Origin: CAZAMB01 sp964486335
GTDB lineage: Bacteria > Planctomycetota > Phycisphaerae > UBA1845
DNA length: 64,000 nt
Assembly: GCA_964486335.1 (NCBI GenBank)
Contig: CAZAMB010000013.1
Location: 91,907-155,906, forward strand
Direction: 5' to 3'
Part shown: positions 16,581 to 27,500 of the stretch, one piece after another
Layout: each line of letters begins with the position of its first letter
Numbering within the stretch: position 1 is the first letter of the stretch
Program-made: the position numbers and the translations under genes
The notes under the pieces: generated by a model
What the model saw: only the letters and a program-made list of their open reading frames with translations
Databases searched by the model: none
What the model was told of the DNA's origin: nothing

Positions 16581-19500
16581 TCAGAGACCAGCCTGACTGA
16601 GCGGCGACACCGGAATCAGATGGATGCGGATGTTAACGAATTCAAAGTCGTCGATGTCATCCGAACTGGGTGCGGCCACGATCCGCAGCGTATTGACCCC
16701 TTCGTGTAGCATGTCTGGATCGAATGGCGCAATGAACTCGCCGAAGCTGCCATCCTCGGGCGACTCATCCAGACGCCGAGGGAGAGGCCGATTATTGATG
16801 AAGATCCGATGACGACGTTGCACGCCTTTAACGAACAAACGAATCTCCGCGCGGACCAATGCTGACCGTAACGTCGCTCCGTCCACCTCGAATGTCGCAA
16901 GGAAACTCGATCCCTCGGATTTCTTCTGAAATTGACTGTTGATCGTTCCGTCAAACCGATCATCGCCAAGATGGTGTACATCCGGCGCCGCTTCCGTGGC
17001 GACCACCTCGGGCGTCGAACGCTCCAGTGAGAAATCGACGGTGACCGATCCATTTCGTTCAATTGCCGCACGCGATACGTTCGCCGAAGCGGGTACAAAT
17101 CCCTCCAGCGAAGCCGACAACGCGAAGTTTTCTGGAACCAACGGAACCGAAAGGAAATACCGTCCTTTGGCGTCGGTCGTGGCGGTCAGCGGTTCCCGAT
17201 CGGGCAAAACCAGTTGAACTCTCGCGCCGCCGACAGGCCGGCCGTCGAGATCGTCTGTCACCTTCCCCCGAATTCGACCGATCTCAACGTCCTTGGGGAT
17301 TGGCTGCTCAGATTCGGCCTCGACAATGCCGGGAATGGCCAACGAGAGAGGAAGCAGATTCGTCGTGGAGTCAACGAATTGGATCACCGAAGATGGTGGC
17401 GTCGAGGGTGAAACAGGAGCGTCGCCGGATTCAACGCCGGGCGCTGACACCAAGTCGCTTACTTTCATGTCGAAGCTGTCCATCGGTGGCAGTTTGAATT
17501 CATCGGCTTCTGACGATTTCGTTTCTTTCATGTCGTTGGACGAGTCATACGAATGTCGTCGCAACGGGACAAAAACAGGCAACGGAAAAGGCGACGCTTC
17601 AGGCGTCGGTTGTAGCTGATCGAAATGGGCAAGTGCCAACCGCAGGCCAAACATTGGCCGTGGATTCGAATCGGGCAGCGCCGCGGGCAAAAACTCGGCT
17701 GGAGAATCGAGAGGTCTCGGCGCGTCGGAAGCGATGTTTGACACTGAATCCACCAGCCGAACATCCGAATCCGTCGCTACGGGATTGTCGGGTCGCGGTG
17801 ACTCCATCATCGCCTCAGTCGTCCCGACGTTGAATGAGTCTGCCATTGGCGCACGACCAACTTCAGGCAACGGCATGGAATCCTCGGCCCTGTGCGGCGA
17901 TTCGACCACGGACTGCCGCACAGGTCCCATCGGCAACTGCGGTTCGGCAAAATGAAGCGGCTCGATTTTCGCCAAAGCGTTCGCGGTCATGACTTTCGAC
18001 TCCGTCGCTGGAATCGCCTCCGTCAACCTGGATTGCTCTGGCGCCAAGCTGAGTTCTGACAATTCGTCGGCAACGTTGTCCGAACGCGGAGGGTCGTCGA
18101 TTCGCACGGTCTCGCTGAATCGAGGGTTTGAAATGTCCGATGTCAGGCGGCGACTCGATGGGGCCAATGTGGGCGGCTTGGAGGATTCCAGATCACCCTC
18201 GTCAACCTTGGTCGGTTTTACTATTGAAGGAAGCGAAACTTCGATTGCGTATTGCGATTCCGCTAACTCAACCGTCGGCTTCGGCATCAGGTCTGACTCA
18301 ACGATTCTGGCATCGCTTGCGGAAGATTCGATGGACATCGGTGTGATGATTTCAATCGCATGCTGGTCGGGCGGGATTTCCGTTTGTTCCGGCTCCGCCA
18401 GCGCCGTCAGTGGAATCATCCGCCGTTCAATGGGAGGCGCCGCAACGACGGGCGAAGGAACATCGAGCGACCGCCCGCGAATTTGTTCGGCAATCGAATC
18501 GGCCGAAGGTGATGTCAAGGCGATTTGAATTGACCCTCGACGGGCCGCCTCGCCCGCCAGCGCCGCCGCGACTTCCCAGACGTTGAACAAAAGCATCAAC
18601 AGAATGTGCGCGGCCAGCGACGCAAGCAGGCACCGCGCCAGCAGGCTCAGCTTTCGATTCTGCGCGGCCTTGAACAACGAGAGCATGAACAGAAGCAAGA
18701 GCAAAGCAATCAACGCCCACAACAAGTTCGGACCAATCAGCTTCCACAGCCCGGCCCAATCCATCGGCGGTCGATCAACCCGCTCCGCTTCCACGAAGAC
18801 CTCCCTGGAATTCGTATGGTAGAGGCGATACGCTCGCGGCGAATCGGAAGAGTCCTCGCCGATCCGATCCGAACTGAAATCCAATCCGAAACCGCCCATG
18901 CTCAGCGCGGGATCCAATTCGTTGGCGGGCGTGTTCACGGTTTTCCCAAGATTCTTAGCCGGCTCATACTTGCCGTCGCGACGGCGCGAACGGTACAGGT
19001 CAAATGCTCCTTCGCCGCCGGGCCGATCCGACGCAAAATAAAGGAAATCACCGAACGAGCTGACGGCCGGCGCGCCCTCGTTGTATGGTGTGTTGAGTTC
19101 GCTGATCGCCTCGGCCTTCCCCGGTCCGCGATCCGTCATCGTCGCCGAATAAAGATCGTAGGTTCGATGAAACAGATCCTCTCGAAGCGTCGCTGACCAG
19201 GCATTCGGATCGGAGGTGCGCGCGTCGTCCGGCTGCGGCCGATTGGATGAGAAGTAGAGCGTGCGTCCGTCCGGAGTGATAGCCGGTCCGTAATCGTTGA
19301 ACTCCGAATTGACCGCCGCTCCGAGATTTTCGGCAGGTTGCCATTCTCCGTCGTCACGCCGTCGCGCCGACCACAAATCGTAACCGCCCAATCCGCCCAT
19401 TCGATTGCTATAGAAGTAAAGTATGTTGCCGTCCGGCGACGGCTGTGGACCCAGATCATCGGCATCGGAGTTGATTGCCGCGATCGGCTGCGGTTCTCCC

Positions 19501-19808
19501 CAACCGTTTGCCGTTCGCGCAGCAATAAAGACTTCAGCGTCGCCTCCCGCTTTTCCTCGGACGAAAAACATCGTCATTCCGTCCGCACTGATTCGAGGCT
19601 CATATTCCTGGACACCCGAGTTGATTGGCGCCGGCAATTGTCGCGGCGGCTCCCACAGAATATCGCGAGGTCGCGACGATTCGGCCGGCTCTCGAATCGA
19701 CTCGGCATCGGTGTAGAAAGTGCGATGTTGCGGAATCAGACGCCAGGCGGCGAACGCTGCCGCTCCGACGCCAAACAGGATGATGCACCTGATCAGCCAT
19801 TTCTTCAT
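16581..19808 (-). CDS. PD40 propeller fused to TonB-like transmembrane transducer
   Basis: The 1075-residue protein has an unusual order of parts. A membrane segment at 5-24 leads to about five PD40/TolB-type beta-propeller repeats (for example PSPDGNILYFYSN near 123-135 and TPDGRTLYFSSNR at 178-190) ending near 315. Two membrane segments follow (about 362-380 and 393-411). The second contains S397-L-A-A-H401, the S-x3-H spacing that TonB uses in its ExbB/ExbD-contacting helix. A Ser/Pro/Glu-rich linker (about 430-830) precedes a carboxypeptidase-regulatory-like domain (GKVTDDLDGRPVGGARVQLV) and a C-terminal beta-rich domain. No classical TonB C-terminal domain is seen. It follows exbD and exbB on the same strand. 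I infer an ExbBD-driven periplasmic transducer; the cargo is unknown. Confidence 0.7.
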   Translation of the reverse strand: MKKWLIRCIILFGVGAAAFAAWRLIPQHRTFYTDAESIREPAESSRPRDILWEPPRQLPAPINSGVQEYEPRISADGMTMFFVRGKAGGDAEVFIAARTANGWGEPQPIAAINSDADDLGPQPSPDGNILYFYSNRMGGLGGYDLWSARRRDDGEWQPAENLGAAVNSEFNDYGPAITPDGRTLYFSSNRPQPDDARTSDPNAWSATLREDLFHRTYDLYSATMTDRGPGKAEAISELNTPYNEGAPAVSSFGDFLYFASDRPGGEGAFDLYRSRRRDGKYEPAKNLGKTVNTPANELDPALSMGGFGLDFSSDRIGEDSSDSPRAYRLYHTNSREVFVEAERVDRPPMDWAGLWKLIGPNLLWALIALLLLLFMLSLFKAAQNRKLSLLARCLLASLAAHILLMLLFNVWEVAAALAGEAARRGSIQIALTSPSADSIAEQIRGRSLDVPSPVVAAPPIERRMIPLTALAEPEQTEIPPDQHAIEIITPMSIESSASDARIVESDLMPKPTVELAESQYAIEVSLPSIVKPTKVDEGDLESSKPPTLAPSSRRLTSDISNPRFSETVRIDDPPRSDNVADELSELSLAPEQSRLTEAIPATESKVMTANALAKIEPLHFAEPQLPMGPVRQSVVESPHRAEDSMPLPEVGRAPMADSFNVGTTEAMMESPRPDNPVATDSDVRLVDSVSNIASDAPRPLDSPAEFLPAALPDSNPRPMFGLRLALAHFDQLQPTPEASPFPLPVFVPLRRHSYDSSNDMKETKSSEADEFKLPPMDSFDMKVSDLVSAPGVESGDAPVSPSTPPSSVIQFVDSTTNLLPLSLAIPGIVEAESEQPIPKDVEIGRIRGKVTDDLDGRPVGGARVQLVLPDREPLTATTDAKGRYFLSVPLVPENFALSASLEGFVPASANVSRAAIERNGSVTVDFSLERSTPEVVATEAAPDVHHLGDDRFDGTINSQFQKKSEGSSFLATFEVDGATLRSALVRAEIRLFVKGVQRRHRIFINNRPLPRRLDESPEDGSFGEFIAPFDPDMLHEGVNTLRIVAAPSSDDIDDFEFVNIRIHLIPVSPLSQAGL

Positions 19809-19856
19809 GGCAAGTGTCCGAATGGTCTTAGCTTTACGAACTCACTCGCGTGAGGA

Positions 19857-20270
19857 TTAGTCGTTTAATACCGTGTCGAGATAGGGTTCCTGGATTCCGG
19901 CGGCCTTGCAGGTATCGAGGACGGATACGATCGCCGCGTAAGCAGTCACCCTATCGCCGCGAACCGTGACTTTTTGCTCGGGATTCGCGGCAACGGCATC
20001 ACTCACCAATGTTTTCAAATCGCTCGCCTCCATCCTCCGACCGCCGACGAAGATCGCGCCGGCGGCGTCGACGTTGATGACCAACTCCCGAAGCAATGTG
20101 CTGATTGGCGCGGACGAAGAGGCGACCGGCAAAGCGATCTTCATTTCCCGTTCGGTTTGCTGAAACGTCGTGGCTACTAGGAAGAAGATCAACAGGAGAA
20201 ACACCATGTCGATCATCGGCGTCATTTCGATCGTGGGAACGCCGTTGGTTTCAGCGGATCGAATCAACAT
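19857..20270 (-). CDS. exbD: ExbD/TolR family biopolymer transport protein
   Basis: This 137-residue ExbD/TolR protein has the proton-path aspartate D21 in EMTPMIDMVFLLLIFF, one membrane helix, and a periplasmic domain with VRGDRVTAYAAIVSVLDTCK. With ExbB it converts proton motive force into movement of a TonB/TolA-type partner. The ATG at 20270 has GGAGGG eight bases upstream, so I prefer it to the frame opening at 20297. It lies 61 bp after exbB and 49 bp before the TonB-like gene, all on the minus strand, pointing to one operon. Confidence 0.93.
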   Translation of the reverse strand: MLIRSAETNGVPTIEMTPMIDMVFLLLIFFLVATTFQQTEREMKIALPVASSSAPISTLLRELVINVDAAGAIFVGGRRMEASDLKTLVSDAVAANPEQKVTVRGDRVTAYAAIVSVLDTCKAAGIQEPYLDTVLND

Positions 20271-20330
20271 GAAGAGGCCCTCCGGAATTCTCGTCAAGAA
20301 CGCATCTCGACGCGGCGCTTGAAAAACTTG

Positions 20331-21140
20331 CTACGCCGTCGCCAGCGAAATCTCCATTCGGCCATCGCCGGATTCCGAACGATCGGACGACTCCTTGGGA
20401 TTGACCGCTCGTCTGACCGATGCGGCGAGAATCGTGCCCGACTCGGCAAACGTCTCCACAAACTCCACCGTCATGCGGTCCATTTCACCGACGAGTCCCT
20501 CCACCTTCGCCGACAACCAGTGGTAGGCAAGAATCACCGGAATCGCGACCATGAGGCCTGCCGCCGTTGTGATCATGGCCTCGTAAATGCCCTTGGCGAG
20601 AAGCTCGGTTTTGCCGAGCGCTTCGCCGGACGCGGCCACGGTCTGAAATGCATTGATCATTCCGAAAATCGTGCCCAGCAATCCCAGCAACGGTGCGATC
20701 GACGCAAGTACGGAAAGAAGTCGCAGAAACTTTCGAAGTTTTACAACTTCCCGCTCACCGGCCTCCTGAACGTGGCGCTCGAGGTGCTCGACCGGCTCGC
20801 CAAGTCGCTTGATCCCTTCCGCGAGTACGCAAGCCAGCGGACTGCCGTTGCCCTTGCAAAACTCAATCGCCTTGTCTCGATCTGATACGGCGCCCGAGAG
20901 CATCCCCTTCACGCCCGGCAGGACATCGCCGGGAATCACGAGTTTCCTTCGTAGCGAGGCCATCCTTTCGACAAAGACCGTCAGCGCGACCAGCGAACAA
21001 AGCCCGATGGGAATCATCACTGGTCCGCCCTTGACCACGAAGTCCCAAATGGATTGGACTTTCACAGCGGCGTCTGCTGCCGGATCCGACGCCGCCTGTC
21101 CGAGTACCGCCCAAGCCGTCATTGCAATGGTGCCAATCAT
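20331..21140 (-). CDS. exbB: MotA/TolQ/ExbB proton channel family protein
   Basis: The 269-residue protein has the three-helix ExbB/TolQ layout. The first helix is VMIPIGLCSLVALTVFVERM (about 40-60). After a cytoplasmic loop come FLRLLSVLASIAPLLGLLGTIFGMI, the family's most conserved segment, and AMITTAAGLMVAIPVILAYH. An extra hydrophobic stretch at the N-terminus (residues 1-20, ending QAASDPAADA) looks like a cleavable signal peptide, which many ExbB homologues with an N-terminal periplasmic extension have. It forms the stator of the ExbBD motor. It lies between the giant TPR gene and exbD. Confidence 0.93.
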   Translation of the reverse strand: MIGTIAMTAWAVLGQAASDPAADAAVKVQSIWDFVVKGGPVMIPIGLCSLVALTVFVERMASLRRKLVIPGDVLPGVKGMLSGAVSDRDKAIEFCKGNGSPLACVLAEGIKRLGEPVEHLERHVQEAGEREVVKLRKFLRLLSVLASIAPLLGLLGTIFGMINAFQTVAASGEALGKTELLAKGIYEAMITTAAGLMVAIPVILAYHWLSAKVEGLVGEMDRMTVEFVETFAESGTILAASVRRAVNPKESSDRSESGDGRMEISLATA

Positions 21141-21178
21141 GTGTCACTCCATGCCCGGTTTCTGGTTCGATTCGTGCC

Positions 21179-24100
21179 CTATTTGCCCGGCAACGTTGCA
21201 ACCGAACTTGCCAGCTCCGAAATCTGCTTCGCCGCAAGCTTCGCCCATTGCGTGTCCGAATACTTCTCCGCAACCGTCGAGAACTGCTTTTTCGCCTGAA
21301 CCGTGTCGCCAAGTTGCGCAAAACACCGTCCCGCTTCGTACAGCGCGGCCGCGCTCCACTCCGGGTAGGCGAAGAGGATATCGACTTTTAACAACTCACG
21401 AACGGCTGGTTCAAGTTTTTTCTCGGCAAACAAACATTGTCCGATCTGAAACTGCGCTCGCGCGGCCGTCGCTCCCTGATGTCGCTCGACGACTTTCCGA
21501 TAGGACTCGATAGCCGAATCGAATCGTCCTTGGTTCTCTTGCGCCCAACCAATGCCGAACTGTGCCGCGAACCACTGGTCGGCGCCGCTGAACCGATCGA
21601 GGTACTTTTTGTAGGCTTCTTCCGATAGCGCCCATCGTTGCAGCGTCGCATGACAATCGCCGAGACGAAGGATCGCCGGTCCCGCGACGGGATCATCGGG
21701 AAACTCATTGGCCGCCCGGGAGAATCGTTCGACCGCTTTTTCGTTGCGACCAAGATTCGCCAGCGATTCACCGGCATAGTAGCAGGCGGAGGCGAGCAAA
21801 ACGCTCTTCGGAAATCCGTCGATCAATTCATCGAAGACGCCGGCGGCTAGTTCGAAGTGATCTTGCCGAAACTCGCTGACAGCCAGGCGATAAAGACAAG
21901 GCTCGACAAGTTCGGCTTTTGCCTTGTCCTCGCCGCTCAGTTCGTTCTTGAGTTTCCGCAGAACTTCGGCGGCCTGCTCGTGCCGATCGGCCGCCGCCTC
22001 CAGTTCGGCAAGCTCAAGCATTGCATGGAAACGAACCGACCCGGCCTCGGAATCGGCGAGCAATGCCCGATACGCGTTGACGGCGTCGGCCGGCTTGTTC
22101 ATCGCGCGCAGACACCACGCTTTTTCATAGCGAATGACGCCGCGCAATGAAGGCTCCAGCGCGCGAATTCCGTCCGAAACTGCCTCGACTCGTTCAATCG
22201 TCGCGAGTGCGTCGCTGAATCGCTCCTGCCGCGATTGTGCCACGGCCAGTCGCGCGAGCGCCTCCTTCGCCACACTCGATTCGGCATTGACGTCAACCAC
22301 TCGACGAAACGCCGTCTCCGCATCCGCGAATTGTCCGCTCACCATCAGTGCCTGACCCTGACGGCAAATCGCCGCTATTTCGTCGTCGCCCGTGGAGACG
22401 CCGACCGCCTGTTCGTAATAGCCGGCCGCCTTCTGAGAATCTCCTTGTTTCAACGCAATCGACGCCAGATGATTGAGGGCAGACGATGCGAACCTCGACG
22501 GTACGGTGGTATTTAATACTTGCTCTAAGGCAATCTTCGCTTCGTCGAGCTGATTCAGCGCGACGAGTATCTGCCCTTGCTCGAATCTCGCCTGAACCCC
22601 GTGTGTGCTATCCGGAAACCGTTCGATCAACTGACCGTAATTGCGGAGCGCCTCTTTGGAATGTCCCATTCGTTGGCGGGCATAGGCGAGCTTCATGAGC
22701 GCGTCGTCCGCCGAAGCCGGTGACTCGCCGCCGACCTCCAAGTAACGCGCCAATCGCCCCACCGCCTGCTTCCACTCGCTGCGTTGAAAGTCAATGTCGC
22801 CAAGGATCAACAGCGCAGAACGAAACAACTCGTCGCGACCGGCAAGCGCTTCGACTTGCTCCAGAACAGCTTTGGCTTCATCAAATCGATTGAGTCGATA
22901 CAAGGCCGTGCCGAGTCGAAATCGCGCCTTGTCCAGTTCCGCGCTGCTCGGAAACCAGGCGATCAGTTCACGATAGCCTTCAACAGCCTTAGCGAAATCG
23001 CCTGCAAGAAACGCATTCTCGGCGACCAGAAAAGCCGCAATCGCCGAACCCACCGATTCGGGATGCCCTGATAGCAGCATCTTCGCGTGCTTGCTGCTCT
23101 TTTCGTAATTCCCTTTCTGATGTTCCGTCATCGCGAGCAACTGATAGGCTTCGGGCGCGAGTGCGTGATCGCCGAAGCTCGAAACGAACGTCTCCAATGC
23201 TTCGACCGCTTTGTTGGTTTCGCCGTTTCGATGCAAGGCAACAGCCAGGTCAAACGACATCTCGGCGATAAGCGAATGGCCCGTAAATCGCTTGATCGCC
23301 GAATCCAATCGGTTCGCCGCGGCCGCGAACGCCCCGCGTCGCAAGTCGCACTTGGCCGACCAGAAGGCGACTTCGCCGGCCGCGTCGCCGTCCATTTCTC
23401 CAGCCTTTTGAAACGCCTCAAAGGCCCTGTCATAATCACCTTGCGCGAACCGCACTTTGGCGCGAAGCATCATCGCCTTTGAGGCAAGCGTGGAACTCGA
23501 CAACGCCTCACCAAACTCATCCAAAACCGCGCTCGCTTCCTCATGCTTGCCCGTTTGATTGAGAAGTGCACACAAGCCGAAACTCGCCTCCGCAGTCAGC
23601 GCTCCGCCGGGTCGTTTCAGCATTGTCCGATATTGGCGAATCGCCTTGTCCGGCTTGTCGATTCGCTGATAGCCTTGCGCGAGACAGAGCATCGCCTGCT
23701 CGGAGAAGGCACTCGTTGGAAAAGCTTTGGTGAAGTTTGCCAATCGCTCAGTGGCCGCCTCGACTTGCCCTCGCGCCAGGTCGGAAATGGCCCAGAAGAA
23801 CTCCGCGCGCTCGCGCTGAGCGTCGGTCGGATTTTTCGACAACAAGTCTCGGCATCGCGCCGAAGATTCGTCATACTTTCCAGCGCGATAAAGAGCCTCG
23901 ACCGCACCGACGGCCGCGTCGCCGGCCAGGAGGTGATCCGCGAATCGCCGAAGCAAACCGTCAAATGCCTCGGCTGCTTCGGCAAAGCGGCCCAGCGCAA
24001 GCAGGCACTGACCTTCAATCGCCGCGACCTCCGCGGCATACGCGAAGCCCGGTGCGGCTTGGAGAGACTCCAGTTCTTTCAGAGCCTCTTCGAACCGTCC

Positions 24101-24370
24101 CAGTCGGAACAGACAAACCGCCAGGCCGTACCGCGCCTCGGCCGCCTTTTCGTGTTCGCCATGTTTCGACAAGTACGTGCGATATTCGGCAACCGCAGGC
24201 TCGTACATCTCTCGCGCCAGCAACCCATTGCCCGCCAGCAGCGATTGCGTTGAGGCGTGCGTTTCGCCGGCCTTTGGTTCCGCGCCCAGGATTACGACAT
24301 TGACCAGTGAGGCTAGCACCAACGCCACAATCCCCTGGAGCATGACAGTCTTCGCAGTCAGAGGCGCCAT
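21179..24370 (-). CDS. Giant secreted tetratricopeptide-repeat protein
   Basis: The 1063-residue protein is made almost wholly of TPR-like helical pairs after an N-terminal hydrophobic export signal (about residues 10-30, VALVLASLVNVVILGAEP). Repeats such as KHGEHEKAAEARYGLAVCLF, YQRIDKPDKAIRQYRTML and AEKYSDTQWAKLAAKQI recur at about 34-38-residue intervals, as in YbgF/CpoB and BamD-like outer-membrane assembly factors. TPR arrays are scaffolds for protein partners. It is the first gene of the operon with exbB (38 bp away), exbD and the TonB-like protein. In Tol systems a periplasmic TPR protein (CpoB) also accompanies TolQRA, but that one is about 260 residues. A periplasmic scaffold for an ExbBD-powered machine is the likely role. 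Confidence 0.85.
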   Translation of the reverse strand: MAPLTAKTVMLQGIVALVLASLVNVVILGAEPKAGETHASTQSLLAGNGLLAREMYEPAVAEYRTYLSKHGEHEKAAEARYGLAVCLFRLGRFEEALKELESLQAAPGFAYAAEVAAIEGQCLLALGRFAEAAEAFDGLLRRFADHLLAGDAAVGAVEALYRAGKYDESSARCRDLLSKNPTDAQRERAEFFWAISDLARGQVEAATERLANFTKAFPTSAFSEQAMLCLAQGYQRIDKPDKAIRQYRTMLKRPGGALTAEASFGLCALLNQTGKHEEASAVLDEFGEALSSSTLASKAMMLRAKVRFAQGDYDRAFEAFQKAGEMDGDAAGEVAFWSAKCDLRRGAFAAAANRLDSAIKRFTGHSLIAEMSFDLAVALHRNGETNKAVEALETFVSSFGDHALAPEAYQLLAMTEHQKGNYEKSSKHAKMLLSGHPESVGSAIAAFLVAENAFLAGDFAKAVEGYRELIAWFPSSAELDKARFRLGTALYRLNRFDEAKAVLEQVEALAGRDELFRSALLILGDIDFQRSEWKQAVGRLARYLEVGGESPASADDALMKLAYARQRMGHSKEALRNYGQLIERFPDSTHGVQARFEQGQILVALNQLDEAKIALEQVLNTTVPSRFASSALNHLASIALKQGDSQKAAGYYEQAVGVSTGDDEIAAICRQGQALMVSGQFADAETAFRRVVDVNAESSVAKEALARLAVAQSRQERFSDALATIERVEAVSDGIRALEPSLRGVIRYEKAWCLRAMNKPADAVNAYRALLADSEAGSVRFHAMLELAELEAAADRHEQAAEVLRKLKNELSGEDKAKAELVEPCLYRLAVSEFRQDHFELAAGVFDELIDGFPKSVLLASACYYAGESLANLGRNEKAVERFSRAANEFPDDPVAGPAILRLGDCHATLQRWALSEEAYKKYLDRFSGADQWFAAQFGIGWAQENQGRFDSAIESYRKVVERHQGATAARAQFQIGQCLFAEKKLEPAVRELLKVDILFAYPEWSAAALYEAGRCFAQLGDTVQAKKQFSTVAEKYSDTQWAKLAAKQISELASSVATLPGK

Positions 24371-24502
24371 CTTCGTGTCTCCGAGCTTGTCAAGCCGCGC
24401 GTACCGTTAGCGCCCGCGGCCCATCGCGCCGTTTCACTTCAGGCGTGGTGCGGAAACTGCCGCACAACACCCGCACCGCCAATTGCTTGAAAATACTTTC
24501 TG

Positions 24503-24528
24503 GCGCCGGCAGCATCACATGCCGGCGC
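24503..24528 (-). terminator. Hairpin after the blaR1-like gene
   Basis: A perfect 9-bp inverted repeat (GCGCCGGCA / TGCCGGCGC) with an 8-nt loop starts 8 bp after the BlaR1 stop on the minus strand and is followed by AGAAAGTATTTT. The short, interrupted T-run makes it a moderate intrinsic terminator; the position between two operons fits. Confidence 0.5.
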
Positions 24529-24536
24529 GAAGGTCG

Positions 24537-27500
24537 TTACCGAGTTTGATCGTCCGGCGGCGATTCCTCGCCATCATCGTCGTCCGGCGATGGAACCGGG
24601 TCTGTTGGTTCATGAGGTTCCGCCGTTTCAATTTCGGTTTCATCAGCGGACGGCGCGGACTCCAAGTCAGCGGCATCTGGTTCCTCAACGATAACGTCAA
24701 ACACCGGTTCTGACTCTCGCAATGCCGCTAGTTCGGTCAATTCTGCGGTCACCGGAATCACCATCGTTTCCAGATGAGTTACCAGCGCCGCCACGGAATC
24801 GACGATTTCCTCCGTCGGCATCACGTTGGCCATGGATTCGGCGGCTGTCTGAACCGCCTCGGCCCGTTCCTCCAACTCCTCGGCGTGCTCTTCCATTCGG
24901 TGTGCGCCTTCTTGAACCGTTTGAGCCTTCCGTCGAAGCTCCTCCGCCTTCACCTGCAAATCACGGGCTTGCTGTTCAAGCTCGCGCGCGGCCGATTCCA
25001 GGGTCGCCACATGGTCGCGATAGGCGTTTGCCGAACCGTTCGGACCTGATTCGGAAGCCCGTTCGGCCATGACGCTCGCTTGCGACCTCATTTTCTCCGC
25101 CTGTTCGCGGTAGGAATCTGCCACTTCGCCGAGTTCTTCCGATTGGCGCTCCATCGCCTGGAGAGCTTCCTCGTGCTCGCGGGCTTCACTTCGCGCGTCA
25201 CGGGCATGCTGCCGGATGCGCGATCGGGCCCGATCGACTTCTTCGCGAACGCGCGCGCGAATCCGCTCCGTCTCGCCTCGCGTCCGCGCTTTCAGTTCAA
25301 CCATTTCGGCGCGGGCCTTGGCTTTGATGTCCTCGGCCATCGCCCGGACCTCGGTCGCTCGACGGCACGATTCGCAGCCGCGATTGCATTTCTGGTCGCA
25401 GGAGCCTGCGCAACCGCCTGCCAATCCGGCAACATGCGCAAAGGTCTCGGCGTATTGCTGGAACTTTCCGGCGTCGAAGGGCATCTCAAAGTCGAAAGTG
25501 CCCCAGCCGTCGGAACTACGCTCCGTGGATGGGTCAATCATCCGAAGGAAGGCGTCGAACACCTTATGCTGGCGCCCGCTCGCCTGAATCTCGATTCCCT
25601 CTGTTTTCGGGCGGACCCAGATGGGCACGTCCGAGCGGGACATCAATTCCGTAAACGCTTCTCGCTTACCATCCGAAATCTTGTATGTTCGCCATGCCGT
25701 CTCCTCGCCCGTCACATCCGACCAGCTCTGTCCCGGCGATGGCAATGAAGGCGGGGCCGGTGGAGTCGGCGGCATTGGTGGAGTCGGAACCGCTACCGGA
25801 GCCGGAGTCCCAGGCGGCGCAGGAATTGCCAGCGATCGCGGCGAACGCGGCGCCCTGGGTGCTCGCGGAGGCGCAGGTTGAGCCTGCCGAACACTGCCAT
25901 GGACATGTCCATGCACGTGCTCGCCGTCGTCATCGTCGGCGTCCTCGTCATCATCGTCGTCGCCATTCTCCCGTTGCCGTTCCAACGCGACCGTGATCGT
26001 CTCGATCTTTCGACCAAGTCTCTCAAGCTCCGCCTGTAGATCGGCAATCCTCTTTGCACGCTGGTCTTGTCCGGTGCTTTGTGCAGCCAGCACCACCGGC
26101 AATGTAGCCGCCGACGAACCGCCCCCTGCCGCCGTGACGGCCTCCGCACTGCGCTTGCTCGTACTGGTCGCCTTCGCCGTGCTGCTCGTTACCTTCTCGT
26201 TCTCCGGAGAAGATCGCGCCGGTGAGGCAATCCACCCGCCCGCCGCCACCAGGAGCACCAACGTGAACCCAGACATCGTCATCCTCGGTCGTACGCTTCC
26301 CGTCATTACCATTGTCAATCTCCTCGCAAATCGCCTCGCTCGCCCCGTCGTGATTCCAATGCCCATCGCCGGCACCGACCGGTCTGATTCCGAAAGGTAT
26401 TGCCTCGTGCGCAGCAGGGCCGTCGCATACGCACGCCGCGTCCGCGGCATCAGCGTCGTCACCCACGCGTCGCAACAGTTTTCCGCCTCGGCGTGCAACC
26501 GGCTGCGCACCCACCACACCAGCGGATGCCACCAATACACTCCGCCGATGACGGACTCGACCCAGGCCACTCGATGATCCTGTCGCCGAATGTGCGCGAG
26601 TTCATGAAAAACGACCGCCCGGCGGCCCATATCGTCGAGCTGAGCCCATAACCGCGTCGGGAGGATCAGCGTCGGCTTCAGCCCGCACCAGACCATCGGT
26701 GAAACCCGTCCCGAAACCATCAAGATACGCGGTGACCGACACAGTCCCAGTTCTCGGCTTGCTTCCTTAACCAGTTGCTGAACGCCTTTGGGTGCCGGGA
26801 CGCTCGATCGCAACACCTGGCGGAATCGAAAGATCCGTCCGACGCCGACCGAAGCCAGCACGCCGATCCCGATCAGCCAAATGCTCATCGGCATCGAGGG
26901 CAGATTCTGCACAGCGTCGCGCACCGCCCCGACACCGGCGAACCATGTACGCCAACCATCAGTGGTCGCTTCAGGACTTGTCGGTTTCGGACTTGCAGAT
27001 GGCTTTGGCGATTGCGCCCGATCGTCGAGCGCCAAGGTGGGATTTGAATCGCGCTTCATCGACGACGCGGATTCGTGCCGCGCCTCATCCAGCCGATTCG
27101 CCGAATTTTGAGTTTGTTTCGGGGTAACAGCATTTGGCAGAAGTTGCCTGTCCCGGTTTAAGGGGTAGAGCAGCGGGCTGGAACGAACTCCGACCGCCAA
27201 CGGGCCGTCATCGTGCGGTTGAGGCGGACGTAATGACAATTCCCCGGCATTCGCACCAGGGTCACGGAACGGCGGCCCGGCAGCTTCCGACGCCCGGGCG
27301 AGCTTTTCCGGCGCAGGATGGACTGCTCGGGCCGCGGACCGTGATAAGGGTGGGGTCCCATTCGATTGACCTTCGACAACTCGTTCCCTGGTTGTAAGCG
27401 CACCAGGGTCAATAACAGTTGGTATAAGACTTGGAATTGCCCGATTGGCAGGCTCGTCAGGTGGCAAGCCGCTGGAAGAAACCACTGTTCTTACATAAGC

